From Apophysomyces variabilis (Eukaryota > Mucoromycota > Mucoromycetes > Mucorales > Mucoraceae), in assembly GCA_002749535.1 (NCBI GenBank), contig MZZL01000047.1, positions 152,042-216,041 on the forward strand: 64,000 nt of DNA, in the 5' to 3' direction. Both the position numbers and the translations under genes were made by a program. Positions 38,700-50,105 of this stretch are shown here, piece after piece (the first letter of the stretch is position 1; each line of letters starts with the position of its first letter). The notes below the pieces were generated by a model that saw only the letters and a list, made by a program, of their open reading frames with translations, was not told the DNA's origin and made no database searches.

Positions 38700-39052
38700 G
38701 GTGAAGTAATGGTGTGTGAAATGAATATGAGGTAAAAATATCAAGTAAAAAAGAAAGGGCGGTACGAAAAGATAGGCCTAAAGTTATTATAATGATTCGA
38801 CTCCTGAGAAACAAAAAGGAACCGGGTTTTTGCTCCGTTACGGAAGCCTATGAAAAAGCATGGTGCTGAACATGAATTGTGTGCAACGTTTGTATTTTGA
38901 ACGGACTGTGCTTCTTTTCTCTTTCCCTTTTTCCCCTTCCTCACGAGTTCCCAAAAAGCTGAAACCAAGGGTCCCATAATTGGAAAAGAAAGAAAAAGAA
39001 GATGAAAAAAATAACAAAGGCTTTTTGTATTCTGTTTCAAGCCAACTATCAT
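38700..39052. other. intergenic 350 bp
   Basis: 5' flank of the STK32-type kinase and 3' flank of ARPC2, both minus strand. No other feature. Confidence 0.5.
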
Positions 39053-39964
39053 CTAAGATCTGCGGAATGTCCTGCCACTAAGAATTGATGGGTTGTTCAG
39101 TGGTTAGGAACAGGTTCCTGTTATGGATCGGGCACAAAAGAATCAACTTACCTAGCTGTCTTCTTCTCTGTGCTAACAATCTCTGGTTTGGCACGGTTCA
39201 AGACCTTCAGGAAATCACGTACACGTGCTCTCATACGCGTGTGCATATATGCCTTGGAGCATTTAATGTGATAATGGAGATAGTCTCGGAAGATTTGAAT
39301 ACGGGAAATGGTCTCCTCACGCACGTCACCCTTGACGAAATGTCGGGGGAAAAGGACTAGCAACGTACAGAAACTAAAAGTTCAGCGTTTTTTTTTCAAG
39401 GTATCTATCTAACATAAACCTCTGTCGTTTCATACCGAATGTCACATAGCTGATATCGTCACTATCTTGGACATTCAAGTGACGCAACTCCATAGGAGGC
39501 TCTCTCGTGCTATACAAGACCTGAGGTGCGTTCTGGCCAGCAGGACGACGTCGAGCGTCGACAAATTCCTGTTGCAATATTTAATATCCTTCCTTATCGC
39601 TCCTGACCATCCATGCTCGTCTTTCGTTCCTTTCTTGTTTCTTGTCTTGTTTACCTGCAAAAACACTTTGCCAAAGATCTTATCTGTTTCATCCTTAAAC
39701 TTGGTACTGAAGATAACAGTGACGCGATCGAAGCTAGACTTAATGTAGATAGCTTCTTCCTCACGATAATGTACAGCCATTAATTCTGTAGTTGGGTTCG
39801 GCTTCGACTCATCTTCGTATAATTCTTGTTCTGCAAAAGCTTTTTCGAAAGGGGCGGCCAGCAAATTACGCTTTAATAACGATACCTTGCGGATAATGTC
39901 ATCCCTTTGTTCTACAATCCCAAGTCAGCATAACAAATCAAGCCTTCTCTCCCTCTCGCGCCTC

Positions 39965-39995
<31 letters not shown>

Positions 39996-40446
39996 GCTTG
40001 CCTTGATCTTCTGGTATTTGCTCCAAGTTGATATGCAACGTCACATCATATCCTTGCTCTGGGCTAGCAGAAAGGAAACTAGCATATTCCCGTTGCAGGA
40101 TATCCTTAGCACCATACGACTCAAGTTCAGCATAGCAAGTCCATTGTAAAGACAGTTGAATTTTGGTCTTGCTCTCAGGAGTAGAAATCTTGTATTTCAC
40201 ACCGTCAAAGTCAACTACGGTCATGTCTAAAGCATCTTGCTTTTCTCTAGAAATAACAGGGCCGAGATGAGTTTACGACAAGAGAAAGGGAGATTGTCAG
40301 CTTCATAGATGAAGGTTATGCACAACTGACTGTAGCTCGTGGTGATGGGAAAAGGAAGACATGCACTACTGAAGTAACACGTACCCCTTGAGTCTGGATT
40401 CCAAGATATCCTTGATGATAACATTGTGGTAGTCGAGCAAAATCAT
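39053..40446 (-). CDS. ARPC2: Arp2/3 complex 34-kDa subunit (ARPC2)
   Basis: Six exons: 40446-40385, 40246-40002, 39911-39655, 39568-39436, 39356-39152 and 39077-39053, 308 aa (family about 300). Starts [15 protein letters not shown]; then [43 protein letters not shown] block ([19 protein letters not shown]) and the highly conserved helix [20 protein letters not shown] with [11 protein letters not shown]; it ends [14 protein letters not shown]2 and ARPC4 form the core of the actin-branching Arp2/3 complex and contact the mother filament. Intron 2 (40001-39912) begins with GC (AG/GCAAGC) rather than GT and contains a CA/GT repeat. Only this donor keeps the conserved DQEQRDDI reading. Confidence 0.95.
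39969..39995. repeat. (CA)n microsatellite inside ARPC2 intron 2
   Basis: About 13 CA units directly after the GC donor (GT-rich on the transcribed minus strand). Confidence 0.9.
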
Positions 40447-42153
40447 GGTTGTACCTCTCCTTGAGAACGGTATGCCAAGCAAAAAAGGCTCGTCACTCTG
40501 TCTTGCTCACCATTTCGTCTGAGGTGCGGAGTTGAATCAAAAACCTGGAAAGCGCGGGCACAGCAGCACCAACAATCGGAAACGCGTAACTGCCATTTAC
40601 CCCACATTGACCAAATATTGGCCATGTCAATACCCATCTTTATTTATTATATATGTTCTATATTAGCACACATGCTATCTGTTTGCATGGAGATGGAGTA
40701 CAAGCCCATAGCCCTACTCTAAATTCCCGTTAGCATAGTTTGATCCTCAAGTTACCTTTTTCTTGGGCGCTTGTTTAATATAATGAGATGCTGAGCATGC
40801 GTTATTAGCCATGAATTAGGTCTACGAATCTCTTTATCACTCTGACTTGTATTTCAAATTACCTATCGAGCTTTTCTTCGTAAAACGCCAGGAAAATGGG
40901 CAGTTGCAAGGAGCATAAAGCGGTTACATAGACAGATACGGATAACCTACCAAGTGAATCAACTCAAAGATGTTTTAAACTTGTTCCAAATGGTTTGAGC
41001 ACGGTTATTCTCGTATTGCTGCAGTGGCCGTAAAGCTTTACGAAACGTTACTGTGCGTTTAGATCTTAATACAAGCAGGGCACCTAAAAAGGAACAGTTC
41101 GTGCTTGATCCTGGGAAAATCCACTATGACTGAATAGCTTTGAGCGGCCCATTTTTTGGTAAAATAATGCTTGCGAGTAGCGGATTCAAATATGGCTCGA
41201 AATCAATAATGAATAAGCATGTTGCGCGTCTTGCCATGCCATGACTATACTGTGGTTGAATACAAGTTGACGCCGCTGCCAATAGCGATGATACCCGAGA
41301 ATGAGTATCAACACATGATGATGAGCACAGGAGTTTTAAACTGAGGTTGAACAAAACTTTCCTCACAAGGAAAAACTCATTGTAATGTGAAAAAGCATAA
41401 CCAAACTTTTTTCTTTAAAAATGGCGTAAATCCATTTCGTAATATTCAAACCCCATCTTTGACAAGGCGAACAGGCTGCAATGTTTCTTACTGTCCTTCT
41501 TTTTTCCCAGAATTTTCACTGAATTAGTAGTTGTCCATAGTAAACAGTCTGACACTAAGTTGAAAACGCGACCATCAGGTGCAATATTTTGTTTTCCATT
41601 TGACTGTAGTTGTCAAGTTTCTCAAGAAAGAGAAAGCAGCATACTAGGCTACAGTTTGTATTCTCTAGTTTGTCACCTCGTGGTAGCATGCTGACATGTT
41701 CCTGAAACCGATTGCATTACTCTGGACTAAGATATACAGGCAATTTAACTGCAGCTGTGCTTTCTTTTGGCACGATCGTACTGTAAAGTTCCGCCAAGGT
41801 CGATCTGATGTGAGAAGTCTGTTACTGGTCTCCGCTCATCGTTTGCCCTTCTTTTACTATTCTCGACAACGTCTCGAAGCTATCTATGTTGAACCACGTG
41901 TCAATTATCCTCTATTACCAAGCGGGCAATTGTCATCCTGAGGTTCTCTCGCGGTATAGATGGTTAACCAAAAGAGAGTACAAAAGTGGTTGAGCCCGAT
42001 TCACAGGTGCTTTTTTCTTCTTAGGTCAAAGCGGAGTGTTATGACCACAATTCACATGTCAACCCAATTTTTGGACCTATTTCATTGTGATTTTCTTACG
42101 TTAGCTTTTCAGTTTGTTCCTTTTCTTTTCCTTTTTTACATTACGATTCCAAC
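40447..42153. other. 1.7-kb divergent promoter interval
   Basis: Between ARPC2 (-) and the acyltransferase (+). At about 41755-41941 (+) one frame has protein-like composition (RQRLEAIYVEPRVNYPLLPS) ending in TGA, but I could not build a gene around it. Confidence 0.4.
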
Positions 42154-43232
42154 ATGCCATTACTAGGTACGTTCGTCCACTTCGTCTTCTTTCTAAAACT
42201 AAGTGTAGCTGTCACTTAGCCACTAGCGCTTGCTTAGTTTCGACTATCCTCTTCTTGTCATGGTATCGAAAACGCGGAGGCTACTATTACCGATCGGCCA
42301 TGGCCGTAATCACATTGGCCATCATGGCAGCGTATGGCGTAATTGCTTCGTTAATTCTGCCTTTGTTCGGAAAGTCCGGACTTATCAACTGGACTGTCTC
42401 CCGAGGTTACTATTATTTGGGAGGTTTCCTCACCGGGATCAGTGCTACGATTGAAGGCAGAGAAAACTTGAAATTGGCCAACGGCCCGGCTGTTTTGGTC
42501 TGCAATCATCAAACGAGTCTCGATGTCATGCTGATGGCCTCCGTTTTCCCTAAAAATACCTCGGTGGTGGCGAAAAAGGCTATCAAGTATTACCCCTTCC
42601 TCGGCTGGTATAGTAAGTAGATCATATTCAATGTGAGCCGGACAGACGACTGATCAAGGATCCAGTGACATTGAGTAATGCTATCTTTTTGGATCGTAAG
42701 AACAGAGATAGTGCTATCAAAGAAGCACGTAAGGCCGCAGACGACATTCATAAGAAGAGAGTAAGCAACAAGAAAAACAAAAACCCGACCTTCTCCGTTT
42801 CGACGCATTTTGTTTGCTCACCTTGCAAAATCTTGACGTAGACAAGTGTATGGTTGTTTCCAGAAGGTACGCGTGGTCATTCCTCCGAGATTACACTTCT
42901 TCCCTTCAAAAAGGGCGCTTTTCACATGGCAGTCCAGGCGCACGTGCCTATCATTCCTGTCGTAATCGCCAATTACCATAATCTGTATAACTCCAAGGCA
43001 AAACGGTTTGATGCAGGCAATGTCAACATTAGAGGTAAGGACAGGTTATCCTTTTTTTTTCCTAGGTGGAGAGTTCATGTTCCCTATGTTTTCTGTAGTT
43101 TTACCTCCCATTTCCACTGATGGCGTTGGAGATGACTCTGCATCGATTGAAAAATTGAGCATTGAAGTCCGAGAAAAAATGTTACAAGCATTGAAAGAGA
43201 TCTCCGTGGATGCGAGCAAGAAATCACAATAA
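42154..43232 (+). CDS. 1-acyl-sn-glycerol-3-phosphate acyltransferase (LPAAT)
   Basis: Five exons: 42154-42166, 42238-42612, 42666-42760, 42842-43034 and 43099-43232, 269 aa. N-terminal hydrophobic anchor (VITLAIMAAYGVIASLILPL), then the PlsC motifs: block I NHQTSLD (His-x4-Asp catalytic pair), block II-type FLDRKNRDSA, block III FPEGTRG and block IV IPVVIANY. It converts lysophosphatidic acid to phosphatidic acid in the ER membrane on the route to phospholipids and triacylglycerol. The 13-nt first exon (MPLL plus 1 nt) is the least certain part; an unspliced longer N-terminus is the alternative. Placing the last acceptor at 43098 gives the conserved VLPPISTDG end. A purely read-through version would insert an extra Phe-rich segment. 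Confidence 0.9.
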
Positions 43233-43698
43233 GTTTCCTTCTCTTTTTGCCATTATACATCGTCTTCTTTTTTTTTCCTCCTCTAAAGCAACACACCCTA
43301 CACCCGTCATTTATTGATAGATCCTAATCCATTTGACTAGAAATCTAGATGTTCAAGCTTTAGTTTCTAGAAATCAAAGAGTTTTTTTACCCTTTGACCG
43401 ATACCATCCGGTATACGATGATTGCTTTTCGCCATACAACAAATTACTGTGTTTTTCTATTTCTTTGCCCATTTTTACTTTATTTGCGGACTGGGATACA
43501 ATTGTTTGCGGAATCCAAAAATAGATTTTGCAGATTGGATGAAAATATCTGCGGTCAGACTACCCTTCTTTGCGTAAGGTCGCGTCTATGTTCACTATCT
43601 ACTGAGATAGTTTATTTCAAACCACAGCAAGACGAATTCATTTAAAGAAGTGGTTCTCTATTTTTGCATCTAACGAAAAAGCTCTCAGAGTGTCTGAT
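43233..43698. other. intergenic 470 bp
   Basis: 3' flank of the acyltransferase; nothing else recognised. Confidence 0.5.
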
Positions 43699-44004
43699 TC
43701 ATCCTTGACAGTCTGAGCGCTTTACTTTTCGCGCTGTTTGAACAATACGCTCTTGAAGGTTATCGTCAACTCGTAAGGGCTCCCTTCTTACCCCAGCCTT
43801 CAGTTTGGACCAAAACTCTTTCATTGGGTTAAGAAAGGGAGAGTAGAGAGGAAGATAGAGACATTTGTATCCTCTTTCTTCGACCAACTGCTTAACCTTG
43901 ACTGGTGTATGGATGGGTACATTATCTATGACAAGATAATAACCGTTCATTCCGTGGCAATACAATCTTTTGTGATTGCCTAATAGACAAAGTTTAAGAT
44001 ACAA
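43699..44004 (-). mobile_element. Tc1/mariner (IS630)-type DDE transposase fragment
   Basis: Minus-strand frame of about 100 codons, C-terminal third of a DDE_3 transposase. It has GYYLVIDNVPIHTP (second catalytic Asp in the D-N pair) and the family block YLPLYSPFLNP, followed by MKEFWSKLKAGVRR. The usual third catalytic acid directly after NPI is replaced here: NPMK instead of NPIE. The N-terminal DNA-binding part and first Asp are absent and no ATG starts the frame. I see no terminal inverted repeats. A dead fragment next to the acyltransferase gene. Confidence 0.75.
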
Positions 44005-45528
44005 TAGAAGAAAAGGAGACCATAACTACATTCAGGGAAAATAAAAGTGGAATGTAAAGCAATACAATTGAGAAGAACCGGAACTAGGGTACATTGCCCT
44101 GACAGCTTCTGATACCATAACTGACAGAAACGGATATGATAGCATCAATGACGTATAGAAGCAAACGAAGAGGGTATATTTCCTCTATAGATGTTTCGTT
44201 CTGTTCCAGACCTTCTATCAGATTGAGCCCATTTACTCTTGGGAAAATTGTTGTCTTATCTATGAATAGTTGTCATCCATTAGACATCCATCGATTTTCT
44301 TATCCATGACTGTAATTTTTGGTTTCAGTAATCACGTATTATTTAAAAGCGAAGGGACAACACGTTTTCAATTCTTTGGCTCTGTTCTCCAAAAATATTC
44401 CCGGTATGTACTTCGCATTGATACTATGTACAGAATTACTCATACTCTATGTGTACATTTCAGCCTATAAGACCTCTGATCGAACGACCTTGGCTGACTG
44501 ACTAGCACTCTGTGTCCCATTCGGCAAGTAAATAGTGTTATCCATTTGCATACGCTGTTGTCGCTCATTCTTACATCGCTTCCAAGTCCTCGCCAGGTGA
44601 TGCATCGTCCACGTCCTCTATAGTGCGTTACAAGAAAAAAGTCGGCAGCCGCTAGCCACTTCCCTTCTCTTACCGGGCCCACCGGTAGCAGGTGCGGTGC
44701 CGGTCCCCATGATTACGTGGGAATACCCTTCGGGGGTAAGTAAACAAAAGATGTCAAGCTATCCTTCCATTTACTAACCATGAACGTATTTTTTACGCTG
44801 CTCAAATGAATTTTGTGTCCACTGGAGGACCAAGTTGATGTAAGCAAAACATATTTCCCGCATAATCCACTTACTAATGACGCATATTTCTATCCCTTTT
44901 GGCGCGAACTTGATCCTTGCATGGACGCAAAATTTATTTAGAGTAGCATAAAAAAATTGTTCAATAAACGGTATATTTGTGAAAGAGTGACCGGACCTAC
45001 TATTTTATTCGATAGAGTAGAATGGTGTTTCTGTGATACCAATTGCGTGGGATAGGCGTTTCAGATTTCTTATTTTATTTTTGATTGAATTGCAGCTACG
45101 TAATGAAACTTTTATCTATAACTGTTATCGTAGTATGGTGAGACAGAGAAAGGAAGGGAGAGAAAAGAAAAAAAAATTTTGATGTTCCCAACCAAATGTT
45201 TTCACTCTTGTACCTGTAAACAAAACATAGTCTTGCAATCATTGACCGATACTATAACAAGACAAAGAACGAATGGGTACAGCAGATGTGGGTATTTTAA
45301 AGAATCTAATAAATTAATTGTATCTTTGTTTAATGAAAGCACAATGCATTATGTCATGGATGGTATGGTGAACAAGACAATGGAAGTCAATGCTATCTTG
45401 CGGTTCTTGGGTGACGGAATCTCCCCCGCCTTGCATGAGCGGGCTTGCAAATCAATTTGTTGGCTTCTGCGTACATCAAAAAATCTCGCGTTGCGCTGCC
45501 TCGAGGTTTCTGTTCTGTTCGACACATC
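44005..45528. other. interval with unassigned coding-like islands
   Basis: Plus-strand protein-like stretches at about 44210-44268 (TFYQIEPIYSWENCCLIYE), 44331-44400 (ITYYLKAKGQHVFNSLALFS), 44540-44655 and 44670-44736 (VAGAVPVPMITWEYPSG before GTAAGT), with plausible splice signals between them. They may be exons of one small membrane-protein gene, but I could not join them in frame. A short dispersed repeat lies at about 44915-44970. Confidence 0.3.
44915..44970. repeat. dispersed repeat, copy 1 (pairs with 54828-54885)
   Basis: TGGACGCAAAATTTATTTAG and the following AT-rich bases match the segment at 54838 (TGGACGCAAGATTTATTTAG) with about four-fifths identity over some 55 nt. Confidence 0.5.
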
Positions 45529-48500
45529 ATGACGCCAACTAGTCTACAGAGCAATTTCCAGATCCTCTGTAAAGTAGTTACCGAACAGGGAGTAACCTAC
45601 ACGAAGTATAGAAGTCCTAAGACTGGTCTCACTGTTGTTCATGCTGACATTGAAGGTAAAAGACGTTTTAAGAACAACTCCATGGATCGTGAACATTGCT
45701 TAAACATATTCTTCCTAATATGTAGCGCCTCTTGTGAATGGGTACTTTACTTTGGCTACTGAGGGTATGCATAAAGCTGTTATTCGTTTTTTCTTCGTCA
45801 CTCAGCACTCTCTCACATTGAACAGCCTTTGACGATTTTGGATGCCCACACACCTTGGAACAGTATGTTTCACTTTCTACTTTGGGTTTCGCATGTAGAG
45901 AAAGTTTTAATGAATGCATTCTTTATCTTGAATTTTAGTTTGGTATTTCTGGGAAGCGAGCAATTTCCGTACAAGGTTTGCGTGGCCTGATATGGTAATT
46001 CGCACCATTTTTAACGTAGTATACAGGGTGTTTTGGACTCTTTGGCTAACCGAGCCGTGGCACAAGGAACCAATGCATGGACAGATGTAGACCATACGTG
46101 TTATAGTACGAAAAATTGTTCATTCTATGCTGGACACTAATCCGTAACCCTAGCCATTACTACGGCTGGAAGTCAAGGATTTTTGAAGCTGTTGCCCATC
46201 TATGTGGATCATATCCTTTATCCAACTTTAACCGATAGCGGATATCACACCGAAGTACACCATATTAACGGAAAGGGAGAAGACGCAGGTAATATCGTTT
46301 GATGAAGGTCAGAAGAAGTGGTTCTGATCATTTGTTCTATTTCTAGGGGTATGGCTCATCAAGTTTACTACAGCCCAATAGCTAATGTCGTTTGACTCTT
46401 TTTAGGTGGTATACAGTGAAATGCAGGTAACTAATTGAAATATGAGTTGGGACCAAAGTCAAACCGCAATGGGTGTATAGGGTTATCAGAACGTTGGGGA
46501 TGACAGGATTCGTCTACGTATGAAAAGACTTATGTATCCTAGCAATTGTGGATATCGGTCAGAAACTGGCGGCTTGATGGAGTGCCTAAGAGAATTATCC
46601 GTGGAAACAAGTAAGGTGCTTCGAATCTTCCAAACAATTAGTAACAAGTCTTTGTTCTCCCTACGCAAAGTCCGGTCTTATCACAAGAATTACTACAGAC
46701 CTGATAATCTATGTTTAATTGTCACTGGTAAAGTGGATCACAACGATCTTATGGAGGCACTTGCGCCCGTCGAGCAAAATATCATCAGCAAAGGAACTCT
46801 TCCGAAAATGCAACGACCATGGATCGAAACCGGCAACTTCCCTAATTTGGACAAGAATATCGAAGAGACCGTACTCTTTGCGGATGAAGACGAGTCCATG
46901 GGTACTGTTCTTATTGCATGGAATGGACCTATGTGTCATGTATGTTTCTATAATAGAAAGAAATGATCCAATAGGATTTTTTACCGTATATCTAGGAATA
47001 CTTGCTACTCAAAGCTTTGGAAGTTTTGGAGATGTATCTCACCGATTCCCCGGTTTCGGTTTTGCAAAAAGAATTTGTTGAAATTGAGGACCCTCTCTGC
47101 ACAGGTAAGTATCTTATAACAACGCTTGACAGACAAAGCCTGACTCAAGAATTGCAATGCATAGACGTGGACTTCCAAGCTACTGATCATCTGAAAGCCA
47201 CATTGGTGTTTCTTGCTTCGAATGTTCCATTTGAGGAAATAGAGAATTTCCCATCTCACTTCTTTGCAACGTTACAACGTCTTGTTACTGAAGAAGATTT
47301 TGATATGCAAAGAATGGCCACTGTCATTGAGAAGGAATCGTTGAGAGTAAGCTATCTATTTCTACCTAGCAATAGTACTGTTTTTTTAACAAGCCCCAGC
47401 TATTAGACAACGCAGAAACGGATGCACATGGAACTGCTGCTGCTGTTTGTATTTCTGGTAAGCCTCTTATACGCACCGACATTGCTATTAAACGTAGTTT
47501 AAGATTTCTTGTACGGCACGACGGACGGTCAAAATCTTGAAGATTCCCTGAAGGATCAAGAGTATTTAGATCAGCTTAGTAGATACACGAAGTCTGACTG
47601 GTTAAATCTGTTGAAGAGGCAAGTAGACTTATACTGGGAAAATGGCTCATATTTTGGTTCTTGCAGATGGTACCTGGAACCTCCTCATCTCACTCTTCTT
47701 GGAAAGCCGTCTGCTGCATTCGCGGAAAAGTTGGTGAAGGAAGAACGGGAACGTATTGATAAGCAGCGAGCAGATCTTGGGGAAACAAGACTAGCGGAGC
47801 TGCAGCAAAAACTCGAAGATGCCATGGCTGCTAACGATGTTGCTTTGCCTAAGGAAATCTTAGAGAACTTTAAGATTCCTCCGGTATCTAGTATCAATTT
47901 CATTAACGTAATTTCTGCAAGAAATAATGGAAATGGCGAAGTAGCGTACGTTGCTATTCTGTAAATGGATTCTGAAGGTTCAACTTACAATATCTTTAGC
48001 ACTGAGGAAAACGTTGTTCAAAGATATATAGACAAGGACGACAAAGCGGATATCCCATTGTTTATTCAGTTTGATAGTGAGTAACGGACTCAAACTATAG
48101 GAAATGCTAACCCGATGCGATAGGCATTAAATCACAGTTTGTCAAGATCTCCATCCATGTTAGCACTTCTTCCATCCCGTCACATCTTTTGCCTTACACC
48201 CGATTGTTTCTAAAATCAATTTTCTCATTGCCTGTCGAGCGGGAAGGACAGATTATTTCATACGAGGACGTTGTGAAGGGATTAGGAGAAGATACTGTAG
48301 AATATGAAGCTACACTTGGAACTAGCTGTGGTTTCAGAGAGTTGGTCGTGTTTTCCCTGAAGGCTAAGGTCAGTCTGGATGTTCTCTTATTCTATTATAT
48401 GAACATCTTTGTTTATGTAGACTGCCAAATATGAACGAGCCATCCAATGGTTGAAAGATATCATGTGGAACACTCAGTTTTCCATTGAGAGGTAATGTAT

Positions 48501-49973
48501 ACACGATTCCCGTTGAACCATGGTAAGGAATGTTTTTTTAACCAATGCCTTCGTCTAGGTTAAAGATTGTTGCGTACCAAATTATCAACGATATCCCTCA
48601 AGCGAAGAGAGATGCTCATAGTGTATGTAACAAGACGTCTTGATATTTCTTGTACTAAACATCCTCTATTAGATGCTAAATGCATGCATGCGTGCGTTTC
48701 AGTATGATACATCTAAGTCTGTAACTGCGGCACGCAATGTCCTTTTCCAAGCCAGCTTCCTGCAAACTGTACTCCAGAAGCTGGATGATGACCCATCAGC
48801 GGTATTAGCGGACTTGAACGCTTTCCGTAACGCATGTAAGCAGAAAGATGATGGCAGGTTTTGGTAACTCATAAATATCCCAGTGTGCCAACCGCAGAAC
48901 ATTAGGATTCATGTAAGCGGCGATATCTTGAAGCTCGAATCGCCCCGGACCGCGTTCAGAAACTTCTGTTCAAACAAGGTAAGTCTTCTGTTTAAGTTTT
49001 CCTACCTGTAACTTAACAAAAACCTAAATGCACTAAGAGCAACGAACCATTGGAAGCAGTGACCTTGTCGCAAGAAGTGCTTTCCCCGGCGGGTAAAGAG
49101 CCGGGTCAGATTGTAAGTTTGAATCGGTTTAATTTTTTTTCTAACCTATCAAACGTAGGGTGTGATTGTGAATATGCCAGCTATTGAGAACTCCTGCTCT
49201 TTACATACGGTGAAAGGTAGGTAACAAAGGCTGCGATTTGGCATCCGGACTCAACCATCCTGTGTTTGACTAGGCCCGAATAGGTTCGACGATCCTGACA
49301 TCGGGCCACTGCTGGTAATGATCGAAATCTTGGATACAATGGAAGGCATCTTTTGGAAGTTTATCCGTGGACAAGGATTAGCCTACTCATGCTATCTGGA
49401 AGCTGATGTGGAAGCGGGTATGATCAATTACATGATTTTCCAATCGCCCGATGTTTCCAAGGCAATACAGCAAGCAAAACACGTAATTAACCAGCTTGCA
49501 AACGACGAGGTAAACAATATTCTTCTAAGAAAGAGTTCAAAGTTTAATTTTTGTTATATATAGATTAAGATTGAGCCATCAGCTGTGGATGGAGCAAAAA
49601 GCTCTGTCATTTATACTATGGTTGCGCAAGAAGACACCATGGAACGTGCGGCGTTACAATCTTTTGTTAACCAAGTTCTAAAGCAAATGCCTGCTTCTTA
49701 TAACAAAGATCTTCTGGCATCCATACAGGTATGAAACCTCCCATCTCGTAAAATTATCGCATAACCCTATATCATCCATACCAGGCTACTACCATGAAAG
49801 ATCTTCGACGAGTCTTGAAGAAATACTTCTTTAATCTATTTGACCCAAGTGCTTCCAATGTAGTGGTGGTGAGTTCACCGGCTAAGATTTCGGATATACA
49901 TCAAGGCTTGGAAAACCTCGGCTTTTTGACCAAGTCCATATCCTTCAACGACGTTTCAAGTAATGCCTCGTGA
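45529..49973 (+). CDS. M16 (pitrilysin-type, M16C-like) zinc metallopeptidase, 26 exons
   Basis: Exons: 45529-45655, 45726-45764, 45826-45862, 45939-45975, 46027-46105, 46154-46288, 46347-46348 (2 nt), 46406-46426, 46481-46610, 46671-46939, 46996-47104, 47165-47346, 47400-47457, 47504-47618, 47667-47940, 48007-48076, 48124-48368, 48421-48491, 48559-48622, 48673-48835, 48884-48978, 49038-49112, 49159-49216, 49274-49509, 49564-49728, 49785-49973; 1014 aa. The inverse zinc motif HTLEH is at residues 64-68 in FGCPHTLEHLVFLGSEQFPY, with a candidate third ligand Glu in TEVHHI and the DAGVVYSEMQ block. Conserved regions continue (YHKNYYRPDNLCLIVTGKV; LLGKPSAAFAEKL; GPLLVMIEILDTMEGIFWKF). Closest type: fungal YOL098C-like and related M16C peptidases, cytosolic, substrates unknown. 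Intron 14 is GC-AG. The 47941-48006 intron removes an otherwise in-frame TAA. Confidence 0.9.
46347..46348 (+). other. 2-nt microexon (GG) of the M16 peptidase gene
   Basis: The upstream exon ends GAC GCA G at 46288 and the downstream exon begins GTG GTA TAC at 46406. Joining them directly shifts the frame into an immediate stop. Inserting GG from 46347-46348 gives DAGVVYSEMQ, the family's conserved block. The dinucleotide is preceded by ATTTCTAG and followed by GTATGG. The two introns thus defined are 58 and 57 nt, the normal length here, each with a CTGAT or CTAAT branch-like site. Confidence 0.7.
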
Positions 49974-50105
49974 AATAGAAAGAGGAAGGATGTACATCAC
50001 ATTCCGTAATGCAGGGATGATATAGAACAGGTTATCGTTATTCATAGTAAACGAGTTTATGACGAATAAGTCAGGACATATTCCGTTTTTTCTTGTTACT
50101 TTAAT
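49974..50105. other. short interval between convergent genes
   Basis: Shared 3' region of the M16 peptidase (+) and Tctex light chain (-). Confidence 0.5.

Noticed and set aside
47941..48006. In-frame TAA in the M16 gene suggesting a pseudogene
   Set aside because: A 66-nt GT-AG intron (GTAGCG...CTGAG) removes it and restores conserved sequence on both sides; no decay elsewhere in the gene.
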